From: Acidovorax sp.
GTDB taxonomy: Bacteria; Pseudomonadota; Gammaproteobacteria; Burkholderiales; Burkholderiaceae_C
Length of the DNA: 64,000 nt
Direction of reading: 5' to 3'
NCBI GenBank assembly: GCA_030692685.1
Contig: JAUXZO010000088.1
Coordinates: 1 to 64,000, forward strand
The notes beneath the pieces are model-generated. The model did no database searches. It had not been told where the DNA came from and saw only the letters and a program-made list of their open reading frames with translations. Below are positions 28,930 to 38,168 of the stretch, in pieces. Position 1 is the first letter of the stretch; every line of letters begins with the position of its first letter. The position numbers and the translations under genes were made by a program.

Positions 28930-30425
28930 TCCAACCCCTCCTCGACCAGCTCGGCGGCGCGCAGCAGGGCGCGGGCCTTGTGTTCGGTTTCTCTCCACTC
29001 CAGCTCGGGCACCGAGTCGGCGACAACCCCCGCAGCGGCCTGTACGTAGAGCGTGCCGTTCTTGATGATGCCGGTGCGAATCGCAATGGCCACATCCATG
29101 TCACCCGCGTAGCTCAGGTAACCGCAGGCGCCGCCGTACAGACCGCGCTTGGTGGGCTCGAGCTTGTCGATCAGCTCCATCGCATGCACCTTGGGCGCGC
29201 CGGTCAGCGTGCCCGCCGGGAAGGTCGCCTTGAGCACGTCCATGCTGGTCATGCCGTCGTTCAGGATGCCTTCGACATTGCTCACGATGTGCATCACGTG
29301 GCTGTAGCGCTCTACCGCAAAGGCCTCCGTCACCTTGACTGTGCCGGTCTTGGCGATGCGGCCGATGTCGTTGCGCGCCAGGTCGATCAGCATCACATGC
29401 TCGGCACGCTCCTTGGGGTCGTTGATGAGTTCGACCTCGGTGGCCTTGTCCTTCTCGGGCGTGGCGCCGCGCGGGCGGGTGCCGGCCAGGGGGCGGATGG
29501 TGACCTTGGTGCCTTCTTCCGTTTTTTCCTGGCGAACCAGAATCTCAGGGCTGGCGCCTACGACGTGGAAGTCGCCAAAGTCGTAGAAGTACATGTACGG
29601 CGATGGGTTCAGTGAACGCAGCGCGCGGTACAGCGACAGCGGGGATTCTGTATAGCGCTTGTGGATGCGCTGGCCGACTTGCACCTGCATGAAGTCACCG
29701 GCGGCAATCAGCTCTTTGGCGCGGTCCACGGCGGCCAGGTAGTCGGCCTTGGCAAAGTCGCGCTGGGCCGGGTGGCTTTCGGTGGCTTTGACCACGGGCG
29801 CACTGACCGAGTATTTCAGCTGGTCCTTCAGGTAGCGCAGGCGCTTCTTGGCCTTGGCGTACGCCTCGGGCTGGGCCGGGTCGGCGTAGACAATGAGGTA
29901 GAGCTTGCCCGACAGGTTGTCGATGACCGCCAGCTCTTCGCACTGCAGCAGCAGGATGTCGGGGCAGCCCAGGGTGTCGGGCGGGCAAGTGGTTTCGAGC
30001 TTTTTCTCGATGTAGCGCACCGCGTCGTAGCCAAAGTAGCCCGCCAGGCCACCGCAAAAACGCGGCAGGCCGGGGCGCAGCGCCACTTTGAAGCGCTTTT
30101 GGTAGGCCTCGATGAAATCGAGTGGGTTGCCTTCGGCAGTCTCGACCACCTGGCCGTCTGTGACGACCTCGGTGCGGGCAGCAACGCCAAAGCCGCTGGC
30201 GCGCAGCAGGGTGCGCGCAGGCAGGCCGATGAAGCTGTAGCGCCCAAAACGCTCGCCGCCCACCACGGATTCGAGCAAAAAGCTGTGCTTGCCGCCGTCC
30301 TTGGTGTGCGCCAGCTTCAGGTACAGCGAGAGCGGGGTTTCCAGGTCCGCAAAGGCCTCGACCATGAGCGGGATGCGGTTGTAGCCTTCGCTGGCCAGGC
30401 TTTTGAATTCAAGTTCTGTGATCAC
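28926..30425 (-). CDS. trpE: Anthranilate synthase component I
   Basis: A 499-aa chorismate-using enzyme, the first step of the tryptophan branch. The N-terminal LETPLSLYLKLAHTKDGGKH with LLESVVGGERFGRYSFIGL forms the feedback-binding region. The catalytic half shows SLNPSPYMYFYDFGDFHVVG, RPLAGTRPRGATPEKD, LINDPKERAEHVMLIDLARN, TFPAGTLTGAPKVHAMELID, and YGGACGYLSYAGDMDVAIAI. The chosen start is GTG at 30425, giving V-I-T-E-L, with a GGGAGC sequence at suitable spacing. An upstream ATG-started frame encodes unlikely leader. It heads the trpE-aroQ-trpG-lysE-trpD-trpC run. No Trp-rich leader peptide was found in 30426-30800. Confidence 0.95.
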   Translation of the reverse strand: MITELEFKSLASEGYNRIPLMVEAFADLETPLSLYLKLAHTKDGGKHSFLLESVVGGERFGRYSFIGLPARTLLRASGFGVAARTEVVTDGQVVETAEGNPLDFIEAYQKRFKVALRPGLPRFCGGLAGYFGYDAVRYIEKKLETTCPPDTLGCPDILLLQCEELAVIDNLSGKLYLIVYADPAQPEAYAKAKKRLRYLKDQLKYSVSAPVVKATESHPAQRDFAKADYLAAVDRAKELIAAGDFMQVQVGQRIHKRYTESPLSLYRALRSLNPSPYMYFYDFGDFHVVGASPEILVRQEKTEEGTKVTIRPLAGTRPRGATPEKDKATEVELINDPKERAEHVMLIDLARNDIGRIAKTGTVKVTEAFAVERYSHVMHIVSNVEGILNDGMTSMDVLKATFPAGTLTGAPKVHAMELIDKLEPTKRGLYGGACGYLSYAGDMDVAIAIRTGIIKNGTLYVQAAAGVVADSVPELEWRETEHKARALLRAAELVEEGLE

Positions 30426-30800
30426 GGGGAGAGCTCCCAGCTGTCGCAGCGCGTGTCCCGGTGTGTGAACAAAAAGGGGCGCTGCGGTCCATTCAATCGG
30501 CCTCACCGCATCGGGGGAGGCCACGGGTGCACGCTGGGGCGGTGGGCCCAGGTGCTATCAGGCGTTCAAAGAGACAGGCGGACGCCAGGGCCAGGCTCCC
30601 CGGTCGCTGCAACCTGTGATGAACACGTGGTGAATGAACATGGGGGCAAAGTGTAGCAAAGGTTTTTTCGGGACCCGATTTGACCGTCCTCAAGGTGGGA
30701 TCGTGTGAGATCGCACAACCCATCGAAAACCCTGTTGCGGGACCCTCCAAGCGCTGCAACAATTTGAAACGAACGACCGTTCTTTTTTAAGGATCTGCGC
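30426..30800. other. Divergent regulatory gap between trpE and the CHI-like gene
   Basis: This 375-bp region contains no supported gene. It has a GGCCTC...GAGGCC inverted repeat (30499-30522) in the likely trpE leader and an AT-richer stretch at about 30655-30790 that probably holds the plus-strand promoter. No obvious run of Trp codons or attenuator pair was seen. Confidence 0.5.
30768..30785 (+). promoter_or_regulatory. TetR-like palindrome before the CHI-like gene
   Basis: AAACGAACGACCGTTCTTTT contains GAACG-AC-CGTTC, a perfect 5-bp inverted repeat with 2-bp spacer, flanked by A-rich and T-rich arms. It ends about 18 bp before the start codon. The shape resembles TetR-family operators, but no such regulator is encoded nearby. 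Confidence 0.35.
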
Positions 30801-31388
30801 ATGAAATTCCTGAAGCAGTGCGTTGTGATGGCCACCGTCTGCCTGTTGGCAGCCAGCGCCTTTGCCCAGCCCATTACCGTGGCCGACGTGAAGTACGAAG
30901 AGACCGCCAGCGTGGGCGGCAGCACACTTCAGCTCAACGGTGCGGGCGTGCGCTACAAGGCCGTGTTCAAGGTCTACACCGCGGGGCTGTACCTTGACAA
31001 GAAGGCGGGCTCGACACAAGAGGTCGCAGCCCTCAAGGGCGCCAAGCGCATGAGCATCACCATGCTGCGCGAAATCGACTCCACCGAACTGGGCAAGCTG
31101 TTCTCGCGCGGCATGGAAGACAACATGGACCGCGCCGCGTTCTCCAAGCTGATTCCCGGCGTGCTGCGCATGAGCCAGATCTTCTCGGACCACAAGAAGC
31201 TGCAGACGGGCGACCAATTCATGATCGACTGGATTCCGGGCACCGGCGCGGTGATCACCGTGAAGGGAAAGCCCCAGGGAGAGCCGTTCAAGGAGCCTGA
31301 GTTCTTCAATGCGCTCATGGGCATCTGGCTGGGCAATGTGCCTGCGGACTGGAAGCTCAAGGACGCCTTGCTAGGCAAGCCTGCATAG
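30801..31388 (+). CDS. Secreted chalcone isomerase-like domain protein
   Basis: A 195-aa protein with a clean signal peptide (MKFLKQCVVMATVCLLAASA, cleavage likely after FAQ). A domain resembling bacterial chalcone isomerase-like proteins follows: VKYEETASVGGSTLQLNGAG, FKVYTAGLYLDKKAGSTQEV, RMSITMLREIDSTELGKLF, WIPGTGAVITVKGKPQGEPF and FFNALMGIWLGNVPAD. These proteins adopt the chalcone isomerase fold but usually lack its catalytic activity, and their role is unknown. The context gives no partner; it is divergent from trpE. AAGGATC upstream of the ATG is a weak ribosome-binding site. Confidence 0.82.
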   Translation: MKFLKQCVVMATVCLLAASAFAQPITVADVKYEETASVGGSTLQLNGAGVRYKAVFKVYTAGLYLDKKAGSTQEVAALKGAKRMSITMLREIDSTELGKLFSRGMEDNMDRAAFSKLIPGVLRMSQIFSDHKKLQTGDQFMIDWIPGTGAVITVKGKPQGEPFKEPEFFNALMGIWLGNVPADWKLKDALLGKPA

Positions 31389-31665
31389 GCAACTATTCAT
31401 CACCGCCCCCGCTCCGGGCAAACCCTCACCCCATCACGCCCTTGGCTGTCGCCCGCCCGACTGACGCAGTGCTTTGTGGGGCGTACCCTTTGATTCAACG
31501 ATTTCACCCATCGCCCGTGCAACCAATGGCACCCCACTGCGCACGACCCGCAGCGCCAGGTGCCACGGCCTGAACCTCGCTTTGAGCGCTACCCGCGCGC
31601 CGCAACCAGCCGTCTGCAACGCCTTCTTTTTTGCCTCCCGACACCTTTCTGCGTCAGACACCACC

Positions 31666-33315
31666 ATGAAACTCAGCAATCTTTCCGTCGGCCTGCGCCT
31701 GGGCTTGTCCTTTGGCGCCATCCTGCTCATCACGGCCCTCATCGCTGCCACCGGCATGTGGCGCATTGCCAGCCTGCAAGGCGCCAGTGAACGGGTCGCC
31801 ACGCAAGAAATCGAACAACAGACCCTGGTGGAAGACTGGGCGTCCGACATTCGCCTGAACTGGGTGCGGACGGAGGCCTTCCTCAAAGCCATCGACCGCG
31901 ACTACATGGACAAGCTCACGGCAGACACGCAGGCCACCGCCACGGGCATGGACGCCAAAGTGAAACGCATCGAGGCGCTGGTGCAGAGCGACACCGCACG
32001 CAGCCTGCTGGCCACCATTGCCACCGCCCGCACGGCCTACAACGACAAACTCACCGAGATCCGAGAACTGCACCGCGGCGGCGAGCCGAATGTGCCCACC
32101 ATGGTCGACAAAGACCTGCGCCCCCTGGCGGAAAAGTACCTCAAGTCACTCGACGACCTGCGCACCACCATGGCCACCAAGCTGGCCGAGAGCCAGGCCG
32201 ACACCGGCACCCTGGCCAAGGCCAGCCAAGTGCTGCTGGGCGTTGGCACCCTGGTGGCTGTCGCACTGGGTGCGTTGCTCGCCTTTACGGTAACGCGGTC
32301 CATCGTGCGCCCCGTACAACAGGGCAGACAGGCCGCTGAAAACATTGCGGACGGAGACCTGACCCACCCCATCGTGGCAGCGGGCAATGACGAGACCGGC
32401 CAGTTGCTGCAAGCCCTGGCCGCCATGCAGTCGCGGCTGGCAAGCATCGTGGGCAATGTGCGACACAGCGCAGAAGGCGTGGCCACCGCCAGCGCGGAGA
32501 TCGCGTCCGGCAACAACGACCTGTCGGCCCGCACCGAACAGCAGGCCTCGGCGCTGGAAGAAACCGCCGCATCCATGGAAGAGCTGGGATCCACCGTGCG
32601 CCAGAACGCCGACAACGCCCGCCAGGCCAATCAGCTGGCGATGAACGCATCCACCGTGGCCAAACAAGGCGGCGATGTGGTGGCAGAGGTGGTGGACACC
32701 ATGAAAGGCATCAACGACAGCAGCAAGAAGATCGCCGACATCATCAGCGTGATCGACGGCATTGCGTTCCAGACCAACATCCTGGCGCTGAATGCGGCGG
32801 TAGAAGCTGCCCGCGCAGGCGAGCAGGGCCGCGGCTTTGCGGTGGTGGCGGGCGAAGTCCGCAGCCTGGCCCAGCGCAGCGCCGAAGCCGCCAAAGAGAT
32901 CAAGGGGCTGATCAGCACCAGCGTGGAGCGCGTAGAGCGCGGCACCGCTCTGGTCGACAAGGCCGGCGCCACCATGACTGAAGTAGTCAGCGCCATCCGC
33001 CGCGTGACCGACATCATGGGTGAGATCAGCGCGGCCAGCAGCGAACAGAGCTCGGGTGTATCGCAGGTGGGTGAAGCCATCACGCAGATGGACCAGGCGA
33101 CGCAGCAAAACGCAGCCTTGGTGGAGCAAAGCGCCGCTGCGGCCGACAGCCTGAAAACCCAGGCGGGACAACTGGTGGATGCGGTGGCGGTGTTTCGCCT
33201 GTCTGCGGGGGCCAACACCGGCACTTACAGCGCTGCACCGTCCGTGCAGGCCGGTGCAGCGCAGGCAACCCGGTTGAACTACCGCAACGCAGCGCCGCGG
33301 CAGTTACCTGGGTAA
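31666..33315 (+). CDS. Methyl-accepting chemotaxis protein
   Basis: A 549-aa receptor. Transmembrane helix 1 (about 13-33) is followed by a four-helix-bundle periplasmic sensor (about 35-190), transmembrane helix 2 (about 192-213, [20 protein letters not shown]), a HAMP domain, and the long cytoplasmic signalling coiled coil. Its hairpin tip, [20 protein letters not shown] then [20 protein letters not shown], is the MCP hallmark. It would control the Che kinase in response to an unknown ligand. A C-terminal pentapeptide for CheR/CheB docking is not evident. The frame is open upstream to 31474, but the ATG at 31666 gives the normal position for helix 1. The stop codon lies within a perfect 8-bp palindrome. 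Confidence 0.95.
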   Translation: MKLSNLSVGLRLGLSFGAILLITALIAATGMWRIASLQGASERVATQEIEQQTLVEDWASDIRLNWVRTEAFLKAIDRDYMDKLTADTQATATGMDAKVKRIEALVQSDTARSLLATIATARTAYNDKLTEIRELHRGGEPNVPTMVDKDLRPLAEKYLKSLDDLRTTMATKLAESQADTGTLAKASQVLLGVGTLVAVALGALLAFTVTRSIVRPVQQGRQAAENIADGDLTHPIVAAGNDETGQLLQALAAMQSRLASIVGNVRHSAEGVATASAEIASGNNDLSARTEQQASALEETAASMEELGSTVRQNADNARQANQLAMNASTVAKQGGDVVAEVVDTMKGINDSSKKIADIISVIDGIAFQTNILALNAAVEAARAGEQGRGFAVVAGEVRSLAQRSAEAAKEIKGLISTSVERVERGTALVDKAGATMTEVVSAIRRVTDIMGEISAASSEQSSGVSQVGEAITQMDQATQQNAALVEQSAAAADSLKTQAGQLVDAVAVFRLSAGANTGTYSAAPSVQAGAAQATRLNYRNAAPRQLPG

Positions 33316-33318
33316 CTG
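33301..33318 (+). terminator. Perfect palindrome overlapping the MCP stop codon
   Basis: CAGTTACC-TG-GGTAACTG is an exact 8-bp inverted repeat that includes the TAA stop (33313-33315). It has no T-run, so it may be an RNA stability or Rho-assisted end rather than an intrinsic terminator. Confidence 0.4.
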
Positions 33319-33341
33319 CCGCAACGGCACCTCATTCAAAG

Positions 33342-33462
33342 TCTAGATCAAACGCGCACTTTATCGACTTCGCTTGCCGTACGCTCGTACTGTCTGCGCT
33401 TCGCCTTCGCCTTCGCCTTCGCGTTCACGTTCACGTTCACGCGTGATTCCGCTTGATCTAGA
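33342..33462. repeat. Inverted-repeat-bounded hexanucleotide repeat region
   Basis: TCTAGATCAA at 33342-33351 is mirrored by TTGATCTAGA at 33453-33462. Between them lie four CTTCGC units (33399-33422) followed directly by three GTTCAC units (33423-33440). The minus-strand frame through it reads alternating VN and AK residues, but that frame has no other coding character. The region separates the MCP and gph genes. Confidence 0.7.
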
Positions 33463-33480
33463 AAGGGGATCAGACCGCTG

Positions 33481-34191
33481 TCAAAGCAACTGTGCGAGCG
33501 AGTCCACAAAACCGTCTGCGTCCACGGCCCGCACCGGCTGGCCGTGGTTGTAGCCATAGGTGACCAGCACGACTGGACAACCCGCCGCACGCGCGGCCTG
33601 CGCGTCGTTGCTGGAATCACCCACCATCAGCGTGCGCGCGGGCGCGGTTCCCAGCGCCTCGCAGGTTTTGAGGAGTGGCAAAGGGTCTGGCTTCTTGCGC
33701 TCGAACGCATCGCCGCCAAACACCTTCTCAAAATGCCCGTCGAGCCCCTTGGACTTGAGCAAAGGCAGTGCAAAGCTGGTGGGCTTGTTGGTCAGGCAGG
33801 CCATGCGCAGCCCGGCCGCGCGCAGCGCCGCCAGGCCCTCTGCCACCCCCGGGTACACGTGCGCATATTGGCCATTGATGTCCAGGTAGTGGCGCTGGTA
33901 GCTGGACCACGCCGCAGGGTAAATCGCTTCAAATTTGATAGCTAACAGCGCTTTATCATCAAGCGCCAGAACGTGTTTTAGCACTGAAATCAGTAAATGT
34001 TCAGAGCCTTTACCCACCATGTGTTCGATGTGTTCGGCCCCGATGAGCGGCAGGGCCAGTTCGCGCAGCATGCGGTTGAGCGCCTCGTTGAAATCTCCCA
34101 TCGTGTCGACCATGGTGCCATCCAGGTCGACGATGACGGCGTCCACGCGGGACAGCAGAGCAGAGGGCAAGGCGGTGGGGGTTTCAGGCAT
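33481..34191 (-). CDS. gph: Phosphoglycolate phosphatase (HAD family)
   Basis: A 236-aa HAD hydrolase. Motif 1 is VIVDLDGTMVDTMGDFNEAL (nucleophile Asp), motif 2 is MACLTNKPTSF, and the Lys and motif 3 are in FERKKPDPLPLL and LMVGDSSNDAQAARAA. It dephosphorylates 2-phosphoglycolate, for example from oxidative DNA damage. The ATG at 34191 is preferred over an upstream GTG. A family-1 palindrome is read in frame in the cap domain (LALDDKALLAIKFEA, about residues 73-88), giving a segment that matches the repeat-derived peptides in UbiA and PncC and not the usual Gph pattern. rpe, which is next to gph in many betaproteobacteria, lies about 7 kb away here. Confidence 0.92.
   Translation of the reverse strand: MPETPTALPSALLSRVDAVIVDLDGTMVDTMGDFNEALNRMLRELALPLIGAEHIEHMVGKGSEHLLISVLKHVLALDDKALLAIKFEAIYPAAWSSYQRHYLDINGQYAHVYPGVAEGLAALRAAGLRMACLTNKPTSFALPLLKSKGLDGHFEKVFGGDAFERKKPDPLPLLKTCEALGTAPARTLMVGDSSNDAQAARAAGCPVVLVTYGYNHGQPVRAVDADGFVDSLAQLL
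33927..33972 (-). repeat. Family-1 palindromic repeat (copy 5), in frame within gph
   Basis: On the minus strand, CTGGCGCTTGATGATAAAGC then GCTGTTAGCTATCAAATTTG is a slightly decayed copy: the outer stem base pairs differ from consensus while the inner GCGCTT/AAGCGC pairing is kept. It stays open in the gph frame. Confidence 0.82.
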
Positions 34192-34314
34192 GGACAGCAC
34201 AAGAATCGGGTGATCGAAAAGGAGCCCAGTTTACGGAAACCGGGAGGCGCCGTACCTGCGCAAACTTCACCACACCTCTCGCGGCGCTTCTCAACACACC
34301 TCCCAATGCAGGCT

Positions 34315-35856
34315 TCAGCGCAAGCTCAGGGTCTGCCGCTTCCAGGCCGGGTCCTGCCAGCGCTGAAACAGTGGCAAAGCAGCCACATCACCCGTCACAC
34401 GCTCAGCGGTCAAGCCTTCGAGGCGCACGATCTCAAAGCTCTTGCGATAACGCCCCTGGCCCCGCGCCTCGCGCGCCACCAGCATTTGTTGGCCACCCGG
34501 CACCCAACCCGCCCATTCAGCCACGCCGGTTTCTGGGGTTGTGGCAGCGGGGGGCAAAACGTCCGCCAACCACCCACTGGCGGTCTTGCGCAACACCCAC
34601 AGCTCACGCCAGCCTTCCAGTGGCTGCACCGCCAGCGCTACCGCCGTGCCTTCTGGGTTGACACTGGTGGACGCAGTCCACACCACGCCATAGGTGCAGC
34701 GGCGCACCAACGGCGCGTTGGCACCATGCCGAGCGTCCACCAGCAGCACACAGGTCTCGCCTGGGGTGCCCGGCTCCGTGATCAACATGGGGCGGGTTCC
34801 GCTGGCAGGGATCATTGGTGCAGCGGGGACCAGCGCCCAGCGCACCGCGCTGACGCGCATGGCGGCATCGTTGTAGGCGGGTTGGTCCTCGTCGGGCAAA
34901 TCGGCTTTGCTGACGCCTGCAAACTCCGTCAGCGCCCGGGCAGCCGTGGCCGCCACCGCTGGGTCGCCCGCACTTTTGCGGGCCTGCTGAAACGCCATGC
35001 CGCTCCACACGCTGGCCCGGCGCATCTGCACCCGGTTACGAAGGTACGAAGGCAGGCCGGACACCTCCACGCGCTCCAGCACCTGGGCTTGCCACTCTTG
35101 CACCTTGGCGCGTTCGTGGGCAGGCAGGTCGGGGTTGGTGCATTCGGGGCGTGTCAACGCCAGGGCAGCGCGTGCGCGCTGGTCGGCATCGGCAACCGGC
35201 ATGGCCAACACGCGGCGAAACGCCTCACCGTCATAGCAGACCTGCATGCGCCCCTCGACCTCGTACGTGGTGAACCGCACGCCATAGCCGTTGGCAACAT
35301 CCAGATGTGCGGACAGTGCCACCCCCGAGGTCTTGCCCGGTGCTGCGGCGGACGCGCGCCGCGCCAACCGGTCGGCCGCGGTGCCCAACACATCAAACGC
35401 CTGAGCGCCTTCGTCGCCTGCCAAGGCTTTGGCGGGCGCAGCCTGCAGGTACGCAGCCGTCAGGCCAATGCCCAGCGCCTCGGCACCGGGGGTGTCGCGC
35501 ACAAAGCGCAGCACCGACAGCAATGCGGGGGCCTCGCCCTCGGTCAGTGCCACGCGGCGCACATCCGTCGCACGGATGAAACCGCCGCGTTCACGTTTGT
35601 GGTCCCACACCTGAAGGTAGTCCAGGCGCTCTCCCCGCACCTCGAGCACCTCGCCTTGCCACAGGCTCGATTGTTGTTGGGCAGAGTCACGCGGGGCAGC
35701 GCGCAGGCTGGCCTGGTCTTGCACCACGATGGCGCTGCCCAGGGCACGGTTCAGGGCGTTGACTGGGTCGGGCGGTACGGCGGCTGAAGCCACCGTGACG
35801 GCAGCGCTGGCAATCGCAGCAACAAGAGTGAGGCAGGTGGTGTGCTTCATGCTCAT
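34315..35856 (-). CDS. Secreted protein with bacterial SH3-like region, unknown function
   Basis: A 513-aa protein with an N-terminal signal peptide (MSMKHTTCLTLVAAIASAAV, cleavage near ASA). An SH3b-like stretch follows at about residues 45-100 (ASLRAAPRDSAQQQSSLWQG, then RLDYLQVWDHKRERGGFIRA). The middle is Ala-rich and helical. The C-terminal part, about residues 340-510, has strand-rich segments (GTRPMLITEPGTPGETCVLL; PEGTAVALAVQPLEGWRELW; GWVPGGQQMLVAREARGQGR) that could form a partial propeller. I do not recognise the whole family. Its start overlaps the stop of the SPFH gene (ATGA), so the two are coupled and probably act together at the envelope. Confidence 0.75.
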   Translation of the reverse strand: MSMKHTTCLTLVAAIASAAVTVASAAVPPDPVNALNRALGSAIVVQDQASLRAAPRDSAQQQSSLWQGEVLEVRGERLDYLQVWDHKRERGGFIRATDVRRVALTEGEAPALLSVLRFVRDTPGAEALGIGLTAAYLQAAPAKALAGDEGAQAFDVLGTAADRLARRASAAAPGKTSGVALSAHLDVANGYGVRFTTYEVEGRMQVCYDGEAFRRVLAMPVADADQRARAALALTRPECTNPDLPAHERAKVQEWQAQVLERVEVSGLPSYLRNRVQMRRASVWSGMAFQQARKSAGDPAVAATAARALTEFAGVSKADLPDEDQPAYNDAAMRVSAVRWALVPAAPMIPASGTRPMLITEPGTPGETCVLLVDARHGANAPLVRRCTYGVVWTASTSVNPEGTAVALAVQPLEGWRELWVLRKTASGWLADVLPPAATTPETGVAEWAGWVPGGQQMLVAREARGQGRYRKSFEIVRLEGLTAERVTGDVAALPLFQRWQDPAWKRQTLSLR

Positions 35857-37217
35857 TGCTCCGCGGCGTTGGTGATGGAAGCGTCGTCTGCACCGACTGA
35901 AGCCTGCGCCGCACCCGCCTGGGCATGGCGGCTCCCGCCGAGCAGTGCTGCGCCGATGAAATCGCCGTTCGTGGGCGACGGCGCGATGATGACCTGGATC
36001 TTGTCGGAGAGCTTGTCGGCCAAGGTCTTCTGGATGAGCAGTGGGTGCTTGGTGACCAGCGCACCTTCGCGCGCCATCTGCTCGGCGTTCACCTTGCCAA
36101 TGCGGTCCATGCGGTAGGCCTCGGCTTCGGCCAGCTTCTGGCGGGCGTCGGCCTCGCCGCTGGCTTCGATGCGGCGGGCCTGGGCGCTGCCTTCGGCGGC
36201 CTTGATGCGTGACACCTTCTCGGCCTCGGCCTCCAGCTGGCGCTGCTCGCTCTGGCGCTGCTTGAAGGGCAGCACATGCTTCATGGCCTCTTCCTGCGCG
36301 CGGGCCGCAATCACCTGCTCGCGGGCAGCGGCTTCAGCGGCTACTTCGCGGCGCACCTTGTCGGCATTGGCGTCCAGTTCGGTTTCTTTCACGCGCTTGT
36401 CTTTGAGCTCCAGCGTGTAGCGCATCTTTTCGGACGCCAGCTCTTCGGCCAGCAGGCCGTCCATGCCCCGCCGGTACTCGGCGGGCAGGTCTACCTTGCC
36501 AATCTGGAGGCTGCGCAGCGTCACTCCATCAGCCGCAAGACGTGCGCGCAGCTCGGCTTCGATGATCTGGGCAATCTCGGCGCGCTTGGACGAGAAGATT
36601 TCACGCACCGTATAGCGGGCAAACACCTTGTAGACCAGCCCTTGCACTGCGGGCTCCACGATGTCGGTGCCGACGTTGTCAGGCAGGTTGCCAGCGCGCA
36701 CGGCGGGCGATGCAGGGTCAAGTGCATAACGCACGCTCAAATCGAGCCCCAGCGACAAACCTTCTACCGACTGCAAAGGGGCGCTGCCGGTGGCCTGGCG
36801 CATGGCTTCGGGGCGGTAGCTCTGGTCGCGCAGTGAAAAGACACGCACGGTGTGCAAGCCAGGCACTACCCACACACTGCCATCGCGCCACAGGCTCACG
36901 GTGCCGGTGAACTGATTCAGGCGCACGCCCAAGTCACCTTGTGCCAAATGCTGCACCGGGGGGTTGCGGTAAACCATGGATCCGGCAGCCACCACCACAG
37001 CACCCACCGCCAGAAAGCGCACCGTGCGGGCTGTGGGCAGCAGATAGGCCCAGTCGGAGGGCTGGCCGCGGGAGCCAATGGGTCCATCAGATTCTCGATG
37101 TGCCTCGCTGGGTGGCAGGGCGGCGTCTTGAACTGAATCGGGATTTCCCTCGGCAGAAAGACGGGGTGATGGACGGCCCTTCAGGGTCTGCACGATGCGG
37201 TTCCAGGTGGCTTTCAT
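35853..37217 (-). CDS. SPFH/Band 7 domain membrane protein (prohibitin-like)
   Basis: A 454-aa protein. A short cytoplasmic leader is followed by one transmembrane helix (about residues 62-84, VRFLAVGAVVVAAGSMVYRN), a Band 7/SPFH domain (about 90-290; VWVVPGLHTVRVFSLRDQSY; LDLSVRYALDPASPAVRAGN; FSSKRAEIAQIIEAELRARL), and a long Ala/Glu/Lys-rich coiled coil to about residue 400. SPFH proteins form ring-like membrane scaffolds. It is translationally coupled to a secreted SH3-like protein and is divergent from a two-component pair, which suggests a regulated envelope-stress unit; that is inference. The ATG at 37217 gives a natural N-terminus; the frame upstream is unlikely coding. Confidence 0.87.
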   Translation of the reverse strand: MKATWNRIVQTLKGRPSPRLSAEGNPDSVQDAALPPSEAHRESDGPIGSRGQPSDWAYLLPTARTVRFLAVGAVVVAAGSMVYRNPPVQHLAQGDLGVRLNQFTGTVSLWRDGSVWVVPGLHTVRVFSLRDQSYRPEAMRQATGSAPLQSVEGLSLGLDLSVRYALDPASPAVRAGNLPDNVGTDIVEPAVQGLVYKVFARYTVREIFSSKRAEIAQIIEAELRARLAADGVTLRSLQIGKVDLPAEYRRGMDGLLAEELASEKMRYTLELKDKRVKETELDANADKVRREVAAEAAAREQVIAARAQEEAMKHVLPFKQRQSEQRQLEAEAEKVSRIKAAEGSAQARRIEASGEADARQKLAEAEAYRMDRIGKVNAEQMAREGALVTKHPLLIQKTLADKLSDKIQVIIAPSPTNGDFIGAALLGGSRHAQAGAAQASVGADDASITNAAEQ

Positions 37218-37445
37218 GGTGTTCTCTCTCTCAGGTGTGGTCGGTCTTGTTGTCGGTGTCTGAGCTACCCAAAGCGGGTGGCTCATTGAGGACCGATTGT
37301 TCGGATTCCCCCCGGAAGCAACAACGCAGTACGCAGCCAAAAGCCCTCACGTTGCCTGTGCAAACCCTCCGTCCCCGGAAGAAAAACTCACACCGTCCGC
37401 ACCGGGCGCCCGGGATAATCCGCACCACATCCCTGGAAGAGCCCC

Positions 37446-38168
37446 ATGACCCGCATTGCCGTGATCGAAGACGACCTGCCCACCAGCAACCAGCTGGCCG
37501 GATGGATACGCAGCGCAAAGAGCGGCATCATCATTGACCAATGGTTCACCCGCGACGATGCCGAGGCCGCCCTGGCGCGCGAGCACTACGACGCGGTGGT
37601 GCTCGACATCGAACTGGGCCGCGAGCGCCACGCGGGCGTGGCGCTCATCAACGCCATCAACAAGCTGCGCCAAGGCACGCCGGTACTGGTGGTTTCTGCA
37701 ATGCCAGCGGCCATCTACCGCAGCATCATGAAAGCGCTGGACGCGTGGGACTACCTGCAAAAAACCACGTTTGAAGAAGCCGACTTCATCGAAACGTTTC
37801 TCGACATCCTGCGCACCACGCAGGCCCAGGCGCCTGCAACACTTGCGCCTGCGGCCGTGGGCGACGCGCTGGTGCTCGACCCGCTGTGGCAACGCACTCC
37901 CACCTGGCGCGGCGAACGCATCAACCTGCCGCTCACGGCCCAACGCATCCTGGCCACGCTGCACCAGCGCCGCGGCGACGTGGTGTCGTACGAGGATCTG
38001 TTCGAGGTGGTCAAAAGCGGACGCAACCGCGACAACGTGCGCAAGCACGTCAGCACCATCCGCGAGGCGCTGCGCGAGGTGGATCCGCAGTTTGAGGGCA
38101 TCGAGAATGTGCCGATGCGCGGTTTTCGCTGGGTGGGCGGCGGCGGTGGCGGAAACAAACGCGCATGA
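37446..38168 (+). CDS. Two-component response regulator with winged-helix output
   Basis: A 240-aa protein with a receiver domain (about residues 1-120; IAVIEDDLPTSNQLAGWI, acceptor Asp in AVVLDIELGRERHAG, and LQKTTFEEA where the conserved Lys is expected). A C-terminal winged helix (about 140-230; INLPLTAQRILATLHQRRGD, VVSYEDLFEVVKSGRNRDNV, RKHVSTIREALREVDPQF) is OmpR-like in form. It is followed by its kinase with an ATGA overlap and is divergent from the SPFH/SH3-like operon 228 bp away, the likely target. The C-terminal tail is Gly-rich. Confidence 0.9.
   Translation: MTRIAVIEDDLPTSNQLAGWIRSAKSGIIIDQWFTRDDAEAALAREHYDAVVLDIELGRERHAGVALINAINKLRQGTPVLVVSAMPAAIYRSIMKALDAWDYLQKTTFEEADFIETFLDILRTTQAQAPATLAPAAVGDALVLDPLWQRTPTWRGERINLPLTAQRILATLHQRRGDVVSYEDLFEVVKSGRNRDNVRKHVSTIREALREVDPQFEGIENVPMRGFRWVGGGGGGNKRA

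Noticed and set aside
30426..30800. A trp attenuator with a Trp-rich leader peptide.
   Set aside because: No run of TGG codons or paired terminator/antiterminator hairpins was seen; only one short inverted repeat is present.
33997..35787. A long plus-strand open frame opposite gph and the SH3-like gene.
   Set aside because: It lacks recognisable motifs and overlaps real minus-strand genes; composition is typical of a shadow frame.
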